33,119 nucleotides of DNA from Burkholderia cepacia. GTDB lineage: Bacteria > Pseudomonadota > Gammaproteobacteria > Burkholderiales > Burkholderiaceae. Both the position numbers and the translations under genes were made by a program. The stretch lies in assembly GCF_001039005.1 (NCBI RefSeq), contig NZ_LDWR01000087.1, positions 1-33,119 of the forward strand, in the 5' to 3' direction. Positions 1 through 8,520 of this stretch are shown here, in pieces; positions within the stretch are counted from its first letter, which is position 1; every line of letters starts with the position of its first letter. The notes below the pieces were generated by a model, which saw only the letters and a list, made by a program, of their open reading frames with translations, searched no databases and was not told where the DNA came from.

Positions 1-821
1 TCGCGACGACGCTCAAGAACAGCCTCGCGTCGTACTACCCGTTCGGCGCGCTGCCGGCCGTCGATGCGCTGAACGCGAGCACGATGGGCCCGTTCTCGGC
101 CGCCGCGAACGGCGGTTCGCTCACCGCCGATCCGTTCGGCGGGCAGGCGCTGCAGGTGACGACGCAGACCGTCGATGCGAACGGCTACGACGGCTACAAG
201 CTCGTGCAGAACGCCGACATCGCGACGCAGGCGCAGTTCACGATCGGCATGTGGGTGAAGACGCCGTGCACCGACGTGGTCGGCTTCGGCACGCCGGTGT
301 TCGCGAACAAGAACTGGCAGAGCGGCAAGAACGCGGGCCTCGCGATCGGGCTGTTCCCGCAGGCGTCGGGCGCGCCGTCGGGCACCTGCAACATCCAGTA
401 CAACGCGGGCGACGGCACGAACCGCAACGACCTGAAGACGATGAGCGTGACCGCGAACCAGTGGGTGTACGCGGCGTTCGTGATCGACACCGTCGGCAAG
501 ACGATGACGGCCTACACGTTCGACCCGGTGCTCGGCGAGCAGAAGCAAAGCACGCCGCTCACGGTGTCGACGGCCGCGCTGCCGGGCCTCGGCACGAAGA
601 CGTTCGGCATGAACGAGGACGGCACGGGCCAGTACCACATGCTCGCGTGCGGTTACCCGGCAAGCCATTACAGCGGCGGCTACACGGTCAACGCGTGCAC
701 GACGGTCAAGCCGAACGTGGAGAGCTTCTCCGACGTCGCGATGTGGAGCCGCGTCGTCACCGAAACCGAACTGCAGTCGCTCGCGGGCTCGGGCAAGCCG
801 CTGTCGACGATCCTTCACTGA
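1..821 (+). CDS. Secreted LamG/concanavalin A-like domain protein, C-terminal part (5' truncated by window)
   Basis: The reading frame is open from the first bases and ends at TGA 819-821; the first internal ATG (position 84) is not the real start. The visible 272 residues look like a LamG-type jellyroll domain. There are strand-rich segments, the phrase FTIGMWVKTP, then VFANKNWQSGKNAG, a pattern seen in LamG domains of secreted bacterial esterases and phosphatases. Four cysteines (in TPCTD, GTCN, MLACG and NACTT) could form disulfides, which fits an exported protein. The next gene begins 12 bp downstream, so it probably shares a transcript with the small lipoprotein and phospholipase C. The N-terminal domain lies outside the window, so the enzyme class cannot be named. 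The LamG assignment is from family resemblance only. Confidence 0.6.
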   Translation, partial: ATTLKNSLASYYPFGALPAVDALNASTMGPFSAAANGGSLTADPFGGQALQVTTQTVDANGYDGYKLVQNADIATQAQFTIGMWVKTPCTDVVGFGTPVFANKNWQSGKNAGLAIGLFPQASGAPSGTCNIQYNAGDGTNRNDLKTMSVTANQWVYAAFVIDTVGKTMTAYTFDPVLGEQKQSTPLTVSTAALPGLGTKTFGMNEDGTGQYHMLACGYPASHYSGGYTVNACTTVKPNVESFSDVAMWSRVVTETELQSLAGSGKPLSTILH

Positions 822-833
822 CGGAGTCCTCAC

Positions 834-1097
834 ATGAACACGACAGACCTGCGCCGCGTGCGCGTCGCGCTCGCCGCCTGCGTGCTGAGCGCGCTGGTTG
901 CCGGGTGCGGCGGCGACGATGCGTCGAACGGCACGCCCGCGAGCGCCGCGAAGACGAACGCCGCACCGGCAGGTGCGGGCGGCGCGAGCGCGCCCGTGCC
1001 GATCGTCGCGCTGCCGGGCGCCGGCCCGTGCCCTGCATCGGGCACGGCCGCGCTGCAGTCGCCGTCGCTGAATTCGCAGCTGCGCTGCGCGCCGTGA
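834..1097 (+). CDS. Small lipoprotein (87 aa) between LamG protein and phospholipase C
   Basis: An 87-residue protein with a basic N-terminus, a hydrophobic stretch and the lipobox LVAGC at residues 21-25, giving a predicted lipidated Cys25. The mature part is short, low in complexity and rich in Ala, Gly and Pro (GGDDASNGTPASAA), with two further cysteines near the C-terminus (GPCPAS, LRCAP). A GGAG ribosome binding site lies about 8 bp before the ATG. The gene sits 12 bp after the LamG gene and 37 bp before the phospholipase gene, so co-transcription is likely. No enzymatic domain is visible. A role as envelope partner or chaperone of the exported neighbours is only inference. Confidence 0.6.
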   Translation: MNTTDLRRVRVALAACVLSALVAGCGGDDASNGTPASAAKTNAAPAGAGGASAPVPIVALPGAGPCPASGTAALQSPSLNSQLRCAP

Positions 1098-1134
1098 CGC
1101 GCGCGCCTTTCCGGGACGACCTTCCTTCTCGACC

Positions 1135-3273
1135 ATGACCTCCATCGACCGCCGTTCGTTTCTCCGTGCCGCCGCTGCCGGCACGGCCTTCTCGATGTTC
1201 CCGCCGGCGATCCGGCGCGCGCTCGCGATTCCCGCCAACAACCAGACCGGCACGATCAACGACGTCCAGCACGTCGTGATCTTCATGCAGGAAAACCGCT
1301 CGTTCGATCACTACTTCGGCACGATGCCCGGCGTGCGCGGGTTCGGCGACCGCCTGACGATCCCGCAGCCGGGCGGCACGCCGGTCTGGCAGCAGAGCGA
1401 CGGCAAGCGCCCGGTGCTGCCGTTCTATCTCGACAGCACGAAGGGCAATGCGCTCCTCGTCGGCGGCGCGCACTCGTGGACCGATTCGCATACGGCGTGG
1501 GACAACGGCCGGATGACCGCGTGGCCCGCGTCGAAGGGCGATGCGTCGATGGGCTACCTGCGACAGTCCGACCTGCCGTTTCACTTCGCGCTCGCGAACG
1601 CGTTCACGGTCTGCGACGCGTATCACTGCTCGCTGCACGGCGGCACGAACTCGAACCGGATCTTCCTGTGGACCGGCACGAACGGCCCGACCGGCTCGAA
1701 CACGGCCGTCGTGAACAACGACGGCTGGGACGGCCTCGGCGCGTCGAAGACGGGCCTGACCTGGACGACCTATCCGGAGCGCCTGCAGGCGTCCGGCGTG
1801 AGCTGGAAGGTCTACCAGAACATGCCGGACAACTACACCGACAACCCGCTCGCGGGCTTTGCGACGTTCCGCAAGGTCAACGAGACCGTGCCGGGCTCGC
1901 CGAACGCGCCCTATACGCCGGCGATGGAAGCGCTGTCGCCGCTGTACAAGGGGATCGGCAACACGATGCCCGACGGCGGCTTCCTGCAGTCGCTCGCCGA
2001 CGACATCGCGGCGAACCGGATGCCGCAGGTGAGCTGGATCGTGTCGCCGCAGGCGTATTGCGAGCACCCGGGCGCATCGACGCCGGGGCAGGGCGCGTAC
2101 TACCTGCAGCGCCTGCTCGACACGCTGACCGCGAACCCGGACGTGTGGAGCAAGACCGTGCTGTTCGTGAACTACGACGAGAACGACGGTTTCTTCGATC
2201 ACATGCCGCCGCCGAACGCGCCGTCGCGCAACGCGGATGGCACGTATGCGGGCAAGTCGACCGTGACCACGCAGTACGAGTACTTCACGTTGCCGAACCC
2301 GCCGGGCGATTCGTCGCCGCTCGCGCCGGACGGCCGCCCGTACGGGCCCGGCCCGCGCGTGCCGATGTTCGTCGTGTCGCCGTGGAGCACGGGCGGCTGG
2401 GTCAACTCGGAAGTGTTCGACCATACGTCGGTGCTGCGCTTTCTCGAACAGCGCTTCGGCGTGCAGGAGCCGAACATCAGCCCGTGGCGTCGCGCGGTGT
2501 GCGGCGACATGACGTCGGCGTTCAACTTCCGGAACCCGAACGGCAACCCGACGACGTCGCTGCCGGCGCCAACCAAGGCCGCGGCCGACGCGCAGCACGT
2601 GCAGCAGAGCCTGATGGGCGCGGTGCCGGTGCCGTCGGTCGGCGCGCAGCAGATGCCGACGCAGCCGCAAGGCACGCGGCCGTCGCGCGCGCTGCCGTAC
2701 GAACTGCATACGAGCGCGAACGCCGACGTGTCGGGCGGGCTGCTGTGGCTCACCTTCAGCAACACGGGCACGGTCGGTGCGGTGTTCCATGTGTACGACA
2801 AGCTGCATCTCGACCGCGCGCCGCGTCGTTATACGGTGGAAGCGGGCAAGCAGCTGTCCGACTCGTGGCGCGCGGTCGCCGACGACGCGGGCAACTACGA
2901 CCTGTGGGTGCTCGGGCCGAACGGCTTCCTGCGCGAATTCCAGGGCAACGTCGCGAAGGCCGCGAGCGGGCCGGTGCCGGAAATTCGCGTGTGCTACGAC
3001 CCGGCCAACGACGCCGTGTACCTGACGATCATGAACGTCGGCAATGCGGCGAGCCAGGTCACGGTCACGTCGAACGCGTACCGCACCGACGGCCCGTGGA
3101 GTTATGCGGTGCCGGCCGGGATGCAGGTCGAACCGTACTGGACGCTCGCCGCGTCGAGCGGCTGGTACGACTTCACGCTGGCGGCCGAGAACGGCCTCGT
3201 GCGCCGCTTCGCGGGCCGTGTCGAGACCGGCAAGGACAGCATCAGCGATCCGGCGATGGGCGTGTCCAGCTGA
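1135..3273 (+). CDS. plcN: Phosphocholine-specific phospholipase C, Tat-exported
   Basis: 712 residues, the usual length for the bacterial phosphocholine-preferring phospholipase C family (acid-phosphatase-like superfamily). It hydrolyses phosphatidylcholine, and in some members sphingomyelin, outside the cytoplasm. The N-terminus carries a twin-arginine signal, DRRSFLRAAAAG (residues 5-16), so the enzyme should be exported folded by Tat. The core has the family motifs MQENRSFDHYFGTMPG near residues 51-66 and NYDENDGFFDHMPPP near residues 346-360, which supply metal-binding and active-site residues, and HTSVLRFLEQRFG near 430. Two repeated beta-rich modules at the C-terminus (about 520-700) match the DUF756 repeats of this family. 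It follows the lipoprotein gene by 37 bp and is closed by two hairpins. plcN is used for the non-haemolytic type, but haemolytic specificity cannot be read from sequence. Confidence 0.93.
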   Translation: MTSIDRRSFLRAAAAGTAFSMFPPAIRRALAIPANNQTGTINDVQHVVIFMQENRSFDHYFGTMPGVRGFGDRLTIPQPGGTPVWQQSDGKRPVLPFYLDSTKGNALLVGGAHSWTDSHTAWDNGRMTAWPASKGDASMGYLRQSDLPFHFALANAFTVCDAYHCSLHGGTNSNRIFLWTGTNGPTGSNTAVVNNDGWDGLGASKTGLTWTTYPERLQASGVSWKVYQNMPDNYTDNPLAGFATFRKVNETVPGSPNAPYTPAMEALSPLYKGIGNTMPDGGFLQSLADDIAANRMPQVSWIVSPQAYCEHPGASTPGQGAYYLQRLLDTLTANPDVWSKTVLFVNYDENDGFFDHMPPPNAPSRNADGTYAGKSTVTTQYEYFTLPNPPGDSSPLAPDGRPYGPGPRVPMFVVSPWSTGGWVNSEVFDHTSVLRFLEQRFGVQEPNISPWRRAVCGDMTSAFNFRNPNGNPTTSLPAPTKAAADAQHVQQSLMGAVPVPSVGAQQMPTQPQGTRPSRALPYELHTSANADVSGGLLWLTFSNTGTVGAVFHVYDKLHLDRAPRRYTVEAGKQLSDSWRAVADDAGNYDLWVLGPNGFLREFQGNVAKAASGPVPEIRVCYDPANDAVYLTIMNVGNAASQVTVTSNAYRTDGPWSYAVPAGMQVEPYWTLAASSGWYDFTLAAENGLVRRFAGRVETGKDSISDPAMGVSS

Positions 3274-3311
3274 CCGGCGCCGGCCGCGCGGCCGGCGTCG
3301 CATCACCGGTT

Positions 3312-3381
3312 GCCGCCGGCGCGCCGACCCGCGCCGGCGGCTTTGGTGCGCGGCCTCGCGTCGACGGGGCCGCGCGTTTTT
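3312..3381 (+). terminator. Tandem intrinsic terminators after plcN
   Basis: Two perfect GC-rich hairpins follow the plcN stop. The first pairs GCCGCCGGCGCG (3312-3323) with CGCGCCGGCGGC (3330-3341) and is followed by TTT. The second pairs GCGCGGCC (3348-3355) with GGCCGCGC (3368-3375) and is followed by G and TTTTT (3377-3381), a canonical rho-independent terminator. The HAD gene starts 32 bp later, so it either has its own promoter or lives on read-through. Confidence 0.7.
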
Positions 3382-3412
3382 CATTCCTTTCCGTTCACAC
3401 ACGCTTCATTCG

Positions 3413-4099
3413 ATGCCGCAACTCGCGCTTTTCGATCTCGACTTCACCCTCATTCCGTTCGACAGCGATCAGGCCTGGGGCCGCTTCATGGTCGAACACG
3501 GCCTCGTAGACGCGGCCGAATTCGCACGCATCGACGCCGCGTTCTCGGCAGGTTATGCGGCCGGCACGCTCGACATCCATGCGCACCTGTGCGCGATGCT
3601 CGCGCCGCTCGCACGTCATTCGCGCGAGCGGCTCGCCGTCCTGCACGCGCGTTTCATGGACGACGTCGTGCTGCCCGCGATCGCTCCCGCCGCACTCGAC
3701 CTCGTGCTCTACCACCGCGCACGCGGCGACCTGTGCTGCGTTGTCACCGCGACGAATGCGTTCATCACACGGCCGATCGCGCATGCGTTCGGCATCGACG
3801 CACTGATCGCGTGCGAACTCGAGACCGTCGACGGACACCCCGACTCGCGCTATACGGGGCGGCCGGCCGGCGTGCCGAGCTATCGCGAAGGGAAGATCGT
3901 GCGCACCGATGCGTGGCTCGCGTCGCGCGGCCTCGCGTGGTCCGATTTCGAACGCAGCTGGTTCTACAGCGATTCGCACAACGACGTGCCGCTGCTCGAG
4001 AAAGTTACCGATGCGGTCGCAACCAATCCGGACGAGCGACTGCGCGCGCTCGCAACGGCGCGCGGCTGGCAGATCGTCGAACTGTTCGAGACGGTGTGA
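3413..4099 (+). CDS. HAD-superfamily subfamily IB hydrolase (SerB-like phosphatase)
   Basis: 228 residues. Motif I is DLDFTL at residues 8-13 (nucleophile Asp8, acid/base Asp10); Phe stands where the superfamily often has Asn, Gly or His. Motif II is the Thr/Ser of VVTATNAF, the lysine is in YREGK, and motif III is YSDSHNDVPLL. This order and size match HAD-IB phosphatases annotated as phosphoserine- or histidinol-phosphatase-like, acting on small phosphorylated metabolites in the cytosol. The frame is open well upstream, inside the plcN tail, but the ATG at 3413 puts motif I in its usual place right at the N-terminus, so it was chosen. The gene converges with the LysR gene, with 12 bp between the stops. 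The substrate cannot be inferred. Confidence 0.85.
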   Translation: MPQLALFDLDFTLIPFDSDQAWGRFMVEHGLVDAAEFARIDAAFSAGYAAGTLDIHAHLCAMLAPLARHSRERLAVLHARFMDDVVLPAIAPAALDLVLYHRARGDLCCVVTATNAFITRPIAHAFGIDALIACELETVDGHPDSRYTGRPAGVPSYREGKIVRTDAWLASRGLAWSDFERSWFYSDSHNDVPLLEKVTDAVATNPDERLRALATARGWQIVELFETV

Positions 4100-4111
4100 A
4101 GGCGGGCGTCG

Positions 4112-4999
4112 TTACGCGCGTGACGGCGTACGCTCGTCGCGGCATTCGACATTGGCCATGAACGCGGTAATCAGCCGCGTATCGGCGCGCGCGTCGAGGT
4201 AGTACAGGTATTCGTGCATCGGCGGCATGTCGTCGGCGAGCGCGATCGCGCGCAGTTCCGGATGCGCGCCGACCTCGCCGCGCGGCATCAGCGTGCAGCC
4301 CATGTCGTGCCGCACGGCTTCGCGGATCGCTTCGCGGCTGCCGAGCTCGATCGCGTTCGCGGGCAGGCTGATGCCCGCATCCTTCAGCACGTGCTCCATC
4401 AGCGCGCGCGTACGCGAGCCGGCCTCGCGCAGCAGCAGCGTCTCGCCGGTCAGCGCGGCGAGCCGGGTCGACTCGCGCGTCGCGAGCGGATGCGAGCGGT
4501 GCACGACCAGCACCAGCGGATCGTTCGCGATCGTATGCCGGACGAAACGCGGATCGTTGTCGCGCTGTGACGACACGGCGACGTCGACGCGAAAATCGAC
4601 CAGCGCGTCGAGCACCTGCTGCGAGTTGCCGATCTCGATGCTGATCTTCACGGCCGGATACTGGCGCCGGAATGCGGCGATCGCGGGCAGGATGTAGAAC
4701 GGGCCGGTCGTGCCGACGCGCAGGTTGCCCGTGTGCAGTTCGCGCTCGTTGCGCAGCGCGAAATCGATATCGTTCTCCATCTGCAGCATCTGGCCGATCA
4801 TCGGCATCAGCGATGCGCCGGCGTCGCTGAGGTCGAGACGGTTGCCGCGACGATGGAACAGATCGACCCCGTAATGGCGTTCGAGCTGCTGGATGCGCGA
4901 CGTGATCGTCGGCTGGCTCACGTCGAGACGCTTCGCGGCCGCGGTCACGCTTCCCTGGCGGGCGGTTTCATAGAAGGCGGCGAGAAGCAGGGCAAGCAT
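4112..4999 (-). CDS. LysR-family transcriptional regulator
   Basis: 295 residues with the standard LysR architecture. The N-terminal winged helix-turn-helix (about residues 5-62) includes GSVTAAAKRLDVSQPTITSR and LERHYGVDLFHRRG. An effector-binding domain of the periplasmic-binding-protein fold follows from about 90 (LRVGTTGPFYILPAIAAFRR). The wording resembles LysR proteins linked to aminoethylphosphonate catabolism, but no phosphonate gene is adjacent, so that link is weak. The only candidate partner is the class V aminotransferase 7 kb away. The neighbour on the same strand is the cupin at 5133-5504, 133 bp upstream, and the target genes are not evident. Confidence 0.9.
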   Translation of the reverse strand: MLALLLAAFYETARQGSVTAAAKRLDVSQPTITSRIQQLERHYGVDLFHRRGNRLDLSDAGASLMPMIGQMLQMENDIDFALRNERELHTGNLRVGTTGPFYILPAIAAFRRQYPAVKISIEIGNSQQVLDALVDFRVDVAVSSQRDNDPRFVRHTIANDPLVLVVHRSHPLATRESTRLAALTGETLLLREAGSRTRALMEHVLKDAGISLPANAIELGSREAIREAVRHDMGCTLMPRGEVGAHPELRAIALADDMPPMHEYLYYLDARADTRLITAFMANVECRDERTPSRA

Positions 5000-5132
5000 G
5001 GCGAGACACGGAACGAGACGAGCGGAACTTACCGGCCGCGCGTGTCAATTCCGTGTCATCGCGGTGGAGCGGCGTGGCAAATTGGGGCGCTATGTTGCGT
5101 GCAGCGCATGCTGGCCGACGAAACGGTGGCGC

Positions 5133-5504
5133 TTACGCGGGCGGTTGTTCGTCGTACGCGACGAAGATCTTCCGCGTGTGTTCGACGACTTCCCACGTGC
5201 CGCGAAAACCCGGCGGAATCACGAAACGATGGCCGGCACGAACGGTTTTCCGGTTTCCGTCCGTGTCGGTGATCACGGACGTGCCTGCCAGGATCTCGCA
5301 GTATTCCGCTTCGGTGTAGGCGACGTGCCAGCAACCGGGTGTGCTTTCCCAGATGCCGGTCGAGAAACGGCCGCACGGGCTCGCGAAACCCGGCGTGAGT
5401 GTTTGCAGCGGATCGCCCGCAATCAGCTTCTCGGGCGACACGCGGTACTGCGTCGGCTCGCCGCTCGGGATGAGCGCGTCGGTAATGGATGAAACGTCGA
5501 TCAT
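5133..5504 (-). CDS. Cupin-domain protein (DUF861-like)
   Basis: 123 residues forming a single small cupin barrel: GCWHVAYTEAEYCEILAGTS, then VRAGHRFVIPPGFRGTWEV, followed by EHTRKIFVAYD. This is the pattern of the (S)-ureidoglycine aminohydrolase-like or EutQ-like cupin group. Family members are small-molecule enzymes or sensors; this one has no partner gene that reveals a substrate. The frame extends upstream to 5639, but residues there are Arg/Pro-rich and unlike a cupin. ATG 5504 (MIDVSSITDALIPSG) was therefore preferred, with a weak GAAGA-type ribosome binding site about 10 bp upstream. Confidence 0.8.
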   Translation of the reverse strand: MIDVSSITDALIPSGEPTQYRVSPEKLIAGDPLQTLTPGFASPCGRFSTGIWESTPGCWHVAYTEAEYCEILAGTSVITDTDGNRKTVRAGHRFVIPPGFRGTWEVVEHTRKIFVAYDEQPPA

Positions 5505-5713
5505 GATGGGCAGTCTTCGTCGAGTTGGAATGAACGCGCCGACGGCGCGTTCGCATGATTTCATACTTGCGGCCGGGCTGGTCGGTTTCATGACGCGCTC
5601 GATGCTTCGTCGGTCCGGAGAAGCGATGCGTGGTCGCACGGTCGTAGTCGTGACGAGCGCTTATGATGAGCGGTCGAAACGGTTACGTAGATGCGACACA
5701 CGAGGAGAGCCGA

Positions 5714-6376
5714 TTGAGCATCGCATGGGACGGAATCACGAGCGCCGACGTGCTCGGGAAAGCGGAGGTCGCGAGCCGACATGCGTTGGCCGACGCGGCC
5801 AGGAACGGCGAATGGGCGACGATGCTCGACCTCGTTGAGAAGCAGCCCGAACGCGTCAATGCGACGCGGCTCGACGGAACGTCGCTTTATGCGCCGCTGC
5901 ATCAGGCCGCGTATGGCGGCGCGCCGAAGGAGGTCGTCGCCGAGCTGCTGCGGCTCGGTGCGTGGCGCATGCTGCGCGATGCGCAACGCGAGCGTGCGGT
6001 CGATATTGCGGTGGCGCGCGGACACCGGCATCTGGTCGATTTGCTGAGGCCGCAACCGAAACGCTTCGTGCCCGACGACACGCTGTTTGAAATCCAGCGT
6101 CATTTCCACACCATGATCGTCGGCCGCATCGCACACCTGCGCGTCGACGCATTGCGCCTGCCTGAGCTCGAACCGCTGCTCGAACTCGACGCGCAGGCCG
6201 CACGCATGTGGTTCGCGGTGCCGGGCATGTATGGCGGATTCGGCTATGCGCTGCGCACGGATGGCGACGCGGCCGTGCTCGTGTCCGAGAGCTGGAGCCG
6301 GGTGGTCGGCGGCTCGGGCCAGCGGCACGAGATCACGGCGAATGGATGCACGATGGTTGACGAGGGATTCGTCTGA
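5714..6376 (+). CDS. Ankyrin-repeat-like hypothetical protein
   Basis: About 220 residues. The N-terminal half resembles two or three ankyrin-type helical repeats: ALADAARNGEWATMLDLVEK, then PLHQAAYGGAPKEVVAELLRLGA, then AVDIAVARGHRHLVDLL. The C-terminal half (from FVPDDTLFEIQRHFH) is a conserved-looking alpha/beta region of unknown function containing WFAVPGMYGGFGY. A TTG at 5714 is preceded by AGGAGAG at good spacing and is proposed as the start. An in-frame ATG at 5663 would add 17 residues without a convincing ribosome binding site. Ankyrin modules usually bind proteins, and no partner is visible here. The gene converges with shc. Confidence 0.7.
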   Translation: MSIAWDGITSADVLGKAEVASRHALADAARNGEWATMLDLVEKQPERVNATRLDGTSLYAPLHQAAYGGAPKEVVAELLRLGAWRMLRDAQRERAVDIAVARGHRHLVDLLRPQPKRFVPDDTLFEIQRHFHTMIVGRIAHLRVDALRLPELEPLLELDAQAARMWFAVPGMYGGFGYALRTDGDAAVLVSESWSRVVGGSGQRHEITANGCTMVDEGFV

Positions 6377-6388
6377 CGCGAGTTTCGC

Positions 6389-6409
6389 GCGGCGCGGCGA
6401 GCGCGCCGC
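6389..6409. terminator. Stem-loop between convergent ankyrin-like gene and shc
   Basis: GCGGCGCG (6389-6396) pairs perfectly with CGCGCCGC (6402-6409) around a 5-nt loop, in the 36-bp gap between two convergent stops. There is no U-tract on either strand, so it would be an inefficient or factor-assisted bidirectional terminator. Confidence 0.4.
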
Positions 6410-6412
6410 CGC

Positions 6413-8455
6413 TCAAGCGACTGCCGTGTCGGTTGCCGTCACTGCCGCTGCACGGCGCGCGGTCGAGCCAACCGCGGAAGCAGCACCCGCCAGCCGCCGA
6501 TAACGCGCAAGCGCCCACAGCGGGAAGTACGCGGTATACCCGTGATACTTCAGGTAGAAAATGCGCGGAAAACCGGGCGCATTGTGCGAGCGGTGCCACC
6601 AGAAACCGTCGTCCTGCTGCACCGACTGCAGATACGCGATGCCGCGCTTCACCGAATCGGATTCGCAATCGCCGAACGCCATCTGCGCGAGCAGCGCCCA
6701 CGCCGTGCAGTTCGACGTGCTCTCACCGGCATTCGTACCGGCGAGCTTCGGGTCGATATAGCTGTCGTTCGTCTCGCCCCAGCCGCCGTCTGCATGCTGC
6801 CGTGCGCGCAGCCATTCGAGTGCACGCGCGATATAGGGCTGCGACTTGTCCTCGCCGGCGAGCGCGAGGCCGGCCAGTACGCTCCACGTGCCGTACAGAT
6901 AGTTCGTGCCCCAACGGCCCCACCAACTTCCATCGGGCTGCTGCGTGCGTTTCACGTAGTCGATGCAGCGCGCGAGCGACGCGCGGTCGTCCGCGCGCTT
7001 CGTCACGCCGAAGCACAGCAGCACGCGGCCCGACACGTCTTCCGTCGGCGGATCGAGCAGCGCGCCGTGATCGGCGAACGGGATCGCGTTCAGGTACATG
7101 CGATCGCAATCGGCGTCGAATGCCGCGAAGCCGCCGTTGCGCGATTGCAGACCGCGCATCCAGTCGAGTGCACGCGCGACGCGCGGCGCATACGGGTTCG
7201 TGCCGTCCGCGTTGCGATGCGTGTGGCCGCGGCGATCGAGCATCGCGGTGACGAGCGCGCTGTCGTCGATGTCGGGGTAGTACGGGTTCGCGTACTGGAA
7301 CGCCCATCCGCCCGGCTCCGTATCGGCCGGCGCGTTCTCGATCCAGTCGCCGCGCAGGTCGTTCACCTGGCGCTCGGCCATCCAGTCGTACGCGCGCGCG
7401 ATGCGTGCGTCGAGTTCGTGCAGCGCGCCGGCCGTGTCGCCGGCTTCCGGCACCGCCACGCCGCGCGCCTGCTCGAGCGCCATCGTGCTCCATGCGGTGT
7501 CCCACACCGGCGACAGGCACGGCTGGCAATACACGCTGCCGTCCGGCCGCGTGACCAGCAGCTTTTCCAGCGCGTTTTCGCAATCGCGCCGCAGCGGATG
7601 ATCGTCCGGGTAGCCGAGCACGTCCATCATCTGGTAGCTGTACACGATCGGCGGGAAGATGCCGCCGAGCCCGTCCTCGCCGTTCATGCGCTCCGCGCAC
7701 CACGCCTCCGCATGCCGGATCGCGCGCGCTCGCAGGCGCTTCGGCATCAGCGGCTCGATATGACGAACCATGCGGTCGAGCGCGAGGAACAGCTTGCGCA
7801 TGCCGCGCGCGGGCGGGAAGTAGTGACGTTCCGCGTCCGGCGGCGTGACGAACAGCTCGCGGATCGAGACGTTGCGCGGATTGCGGGCGCGCGCCTTCAG
7901 CGAGCACAGCACCAGCAGCGGCACCATCGTCGTGCGCGCCCAGTACGCGACCTTGTACATCGAGATCGGCACCCACTTCGGGAACAGCACGAATTCGATC
8001 GGCATGAACGGCGCCGCGCGCCACGGCACCTGGCCGAACGTTGCGAGCAGGATGCGCGTGAACACGTTCGAGCACGCCGCGCCGCCGAGCTTCAGGATCG
8101 CGTCGCGCGCGCGGACCATGTGCGGCGCGTGTTCGCTGTCGCCGGCCGCCTTCAGCGCGAAATACGCCTTCACGCTGCACGACACGTCCGGCGCGCCGTC
8201 GACGTACAGCGCCCATCCGCCATGCGTGTCGAGCCGCTGGTTCGCGCGCAGATAGCGCGCCATCTTCTCCTGGCGCACGTCGTCGATCTTGTCCATGAAA
8301 TGCATCATCAGGATGTATTCCGCGGTGATCGTCGCGTCGGATTCGAGTTCGAAACACCAGCTGCCGTCGGGCTGCTGAAGACGCACGAGCGCGTCGCGTC
8401 CACGGGCGATGGCGGTGTCGAGCGCGGACCAGGAGGAGGGGGGCGGTTTATTCAT
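6413..8455 (-). CDS. shc: Squalene-hopene cyclase
   Basis: About 680 residues, normal for bacterial squalene-hopene cyclase. This is a monotopic membrane enzyme that cyclises squalene to hopene/hopanol, the first step to hopanoid lipids. QW-type repeats are visible: QQPDGSWCFELESD near the N-terminus, then RNGGFAAFDAD, QQPDGSWWGRWG, QHADGGWGET and QQDDGFWWHRS. The catalytic acid motif reads DIDDSA (Asp near residues 395-398, encoded at 7273-7256) instead of the usual DXDDTA. The aspartates are intact and Thr is replaced by Ser. FYLKYHGYTAYFPLWAL near the C-terminus is typical. No squalene synthase (hpnCDE) or hopanoid-modification gene is beside it, so it is an orphan or second copy. The start is uncertain between ATG 8455 and ATG 8467, and neither has a good ribosome binding site. 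A TetR gene is divergent. Confidence 0.93.
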   Translation of the reverse strand: MNKPPPSSWSALDTAIARGRDALVRLQQPDGSWCFELESDATITAEYILMMHFMDKIDDVRQEKMARYLRANQRLDTHGGWALYVDGAPDVSCSVKAYFALKAAGDSEHAPHMVRARDAILKLGGAACSNVFTRILLATFGQVPWRAAPFMPIEFVLFPKWVPISMYKVAYWARTTMVPLLVLCSLKARARNPRNVSIRELFVTPPDAERHYFPPARGMRKLFLALDRMVRHIEPLMPKRLRARAIRHAEAWCAERMNGEDGLGGIFPPIVYSYQMMDVLGYPDDHPLRRDCENALEKLLVTRPDGSVYCQPCLSPVWDTAWSTMALEQARGVAVPEAGDTAGALHELDARIARAYDWMAERQVNDLRGDWIENAPADTEPGGWAFQYANPYYPDIDDSALVTAMLDRRGHTHRNADGTNPYAPRVARALDWMRGLQSRNGGFAAFDADCDRMYLNAIPFADHGALLDPPTEDVSGRVLLCFGVTKRADDRASLARCIDYVKRTQQPDGSWWGRWGTNYLYGTWSVLAGLALAGEDKSQPYIARALEWLRARQHADGGWGETNDSYIDPKLAGTNAGESTSNCTAWALLAQMAFGDCESDSVKRGIAYLQSVQQDDGFWWHRSHNAPGFPRIFYLKYHGYTAYFPLWALARYRRLAGAASAVGSTARRAAAVTATDTAVA

Positions 8456-8520
8456 GCGGCGGATCATACCATCCAGCCGGAATGTTTATCTCGAGACCCT
8501 CGGGTGCTACCATCCGCGCT
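8456..8520. promoter_or_regulatory. Divergent shc/tetR control region
   Basis: Only about 65 bp separate the two start codons, so both promoters must overlap here. Visible elements are the palindrome TCTCGAGA (8489-8496), the inverted repeat ACCC-TC-GGGT (8496-8505), and a direct repeat TACCATCC at 8467-8474 and 8508-8515 (41 bp apart). These are candidate operators for the neighbouring TetR protein. Confidence 0.4.

Noticed and set aside
757..3402. 881-residue open frame antisense to plcN
   Set aside because: Arg/His/Ala-rich shadow caused by GC-rich codons of plcN; no domains, and plcN is unmistakable on the plus strand.
3044..3412. N-terminal extension of the HAD phosphatase
   Set aside because: Overlaps the end of plcN and both terminators and is Arg-rich; motif I sits at the N-terminus from ATG 3413.
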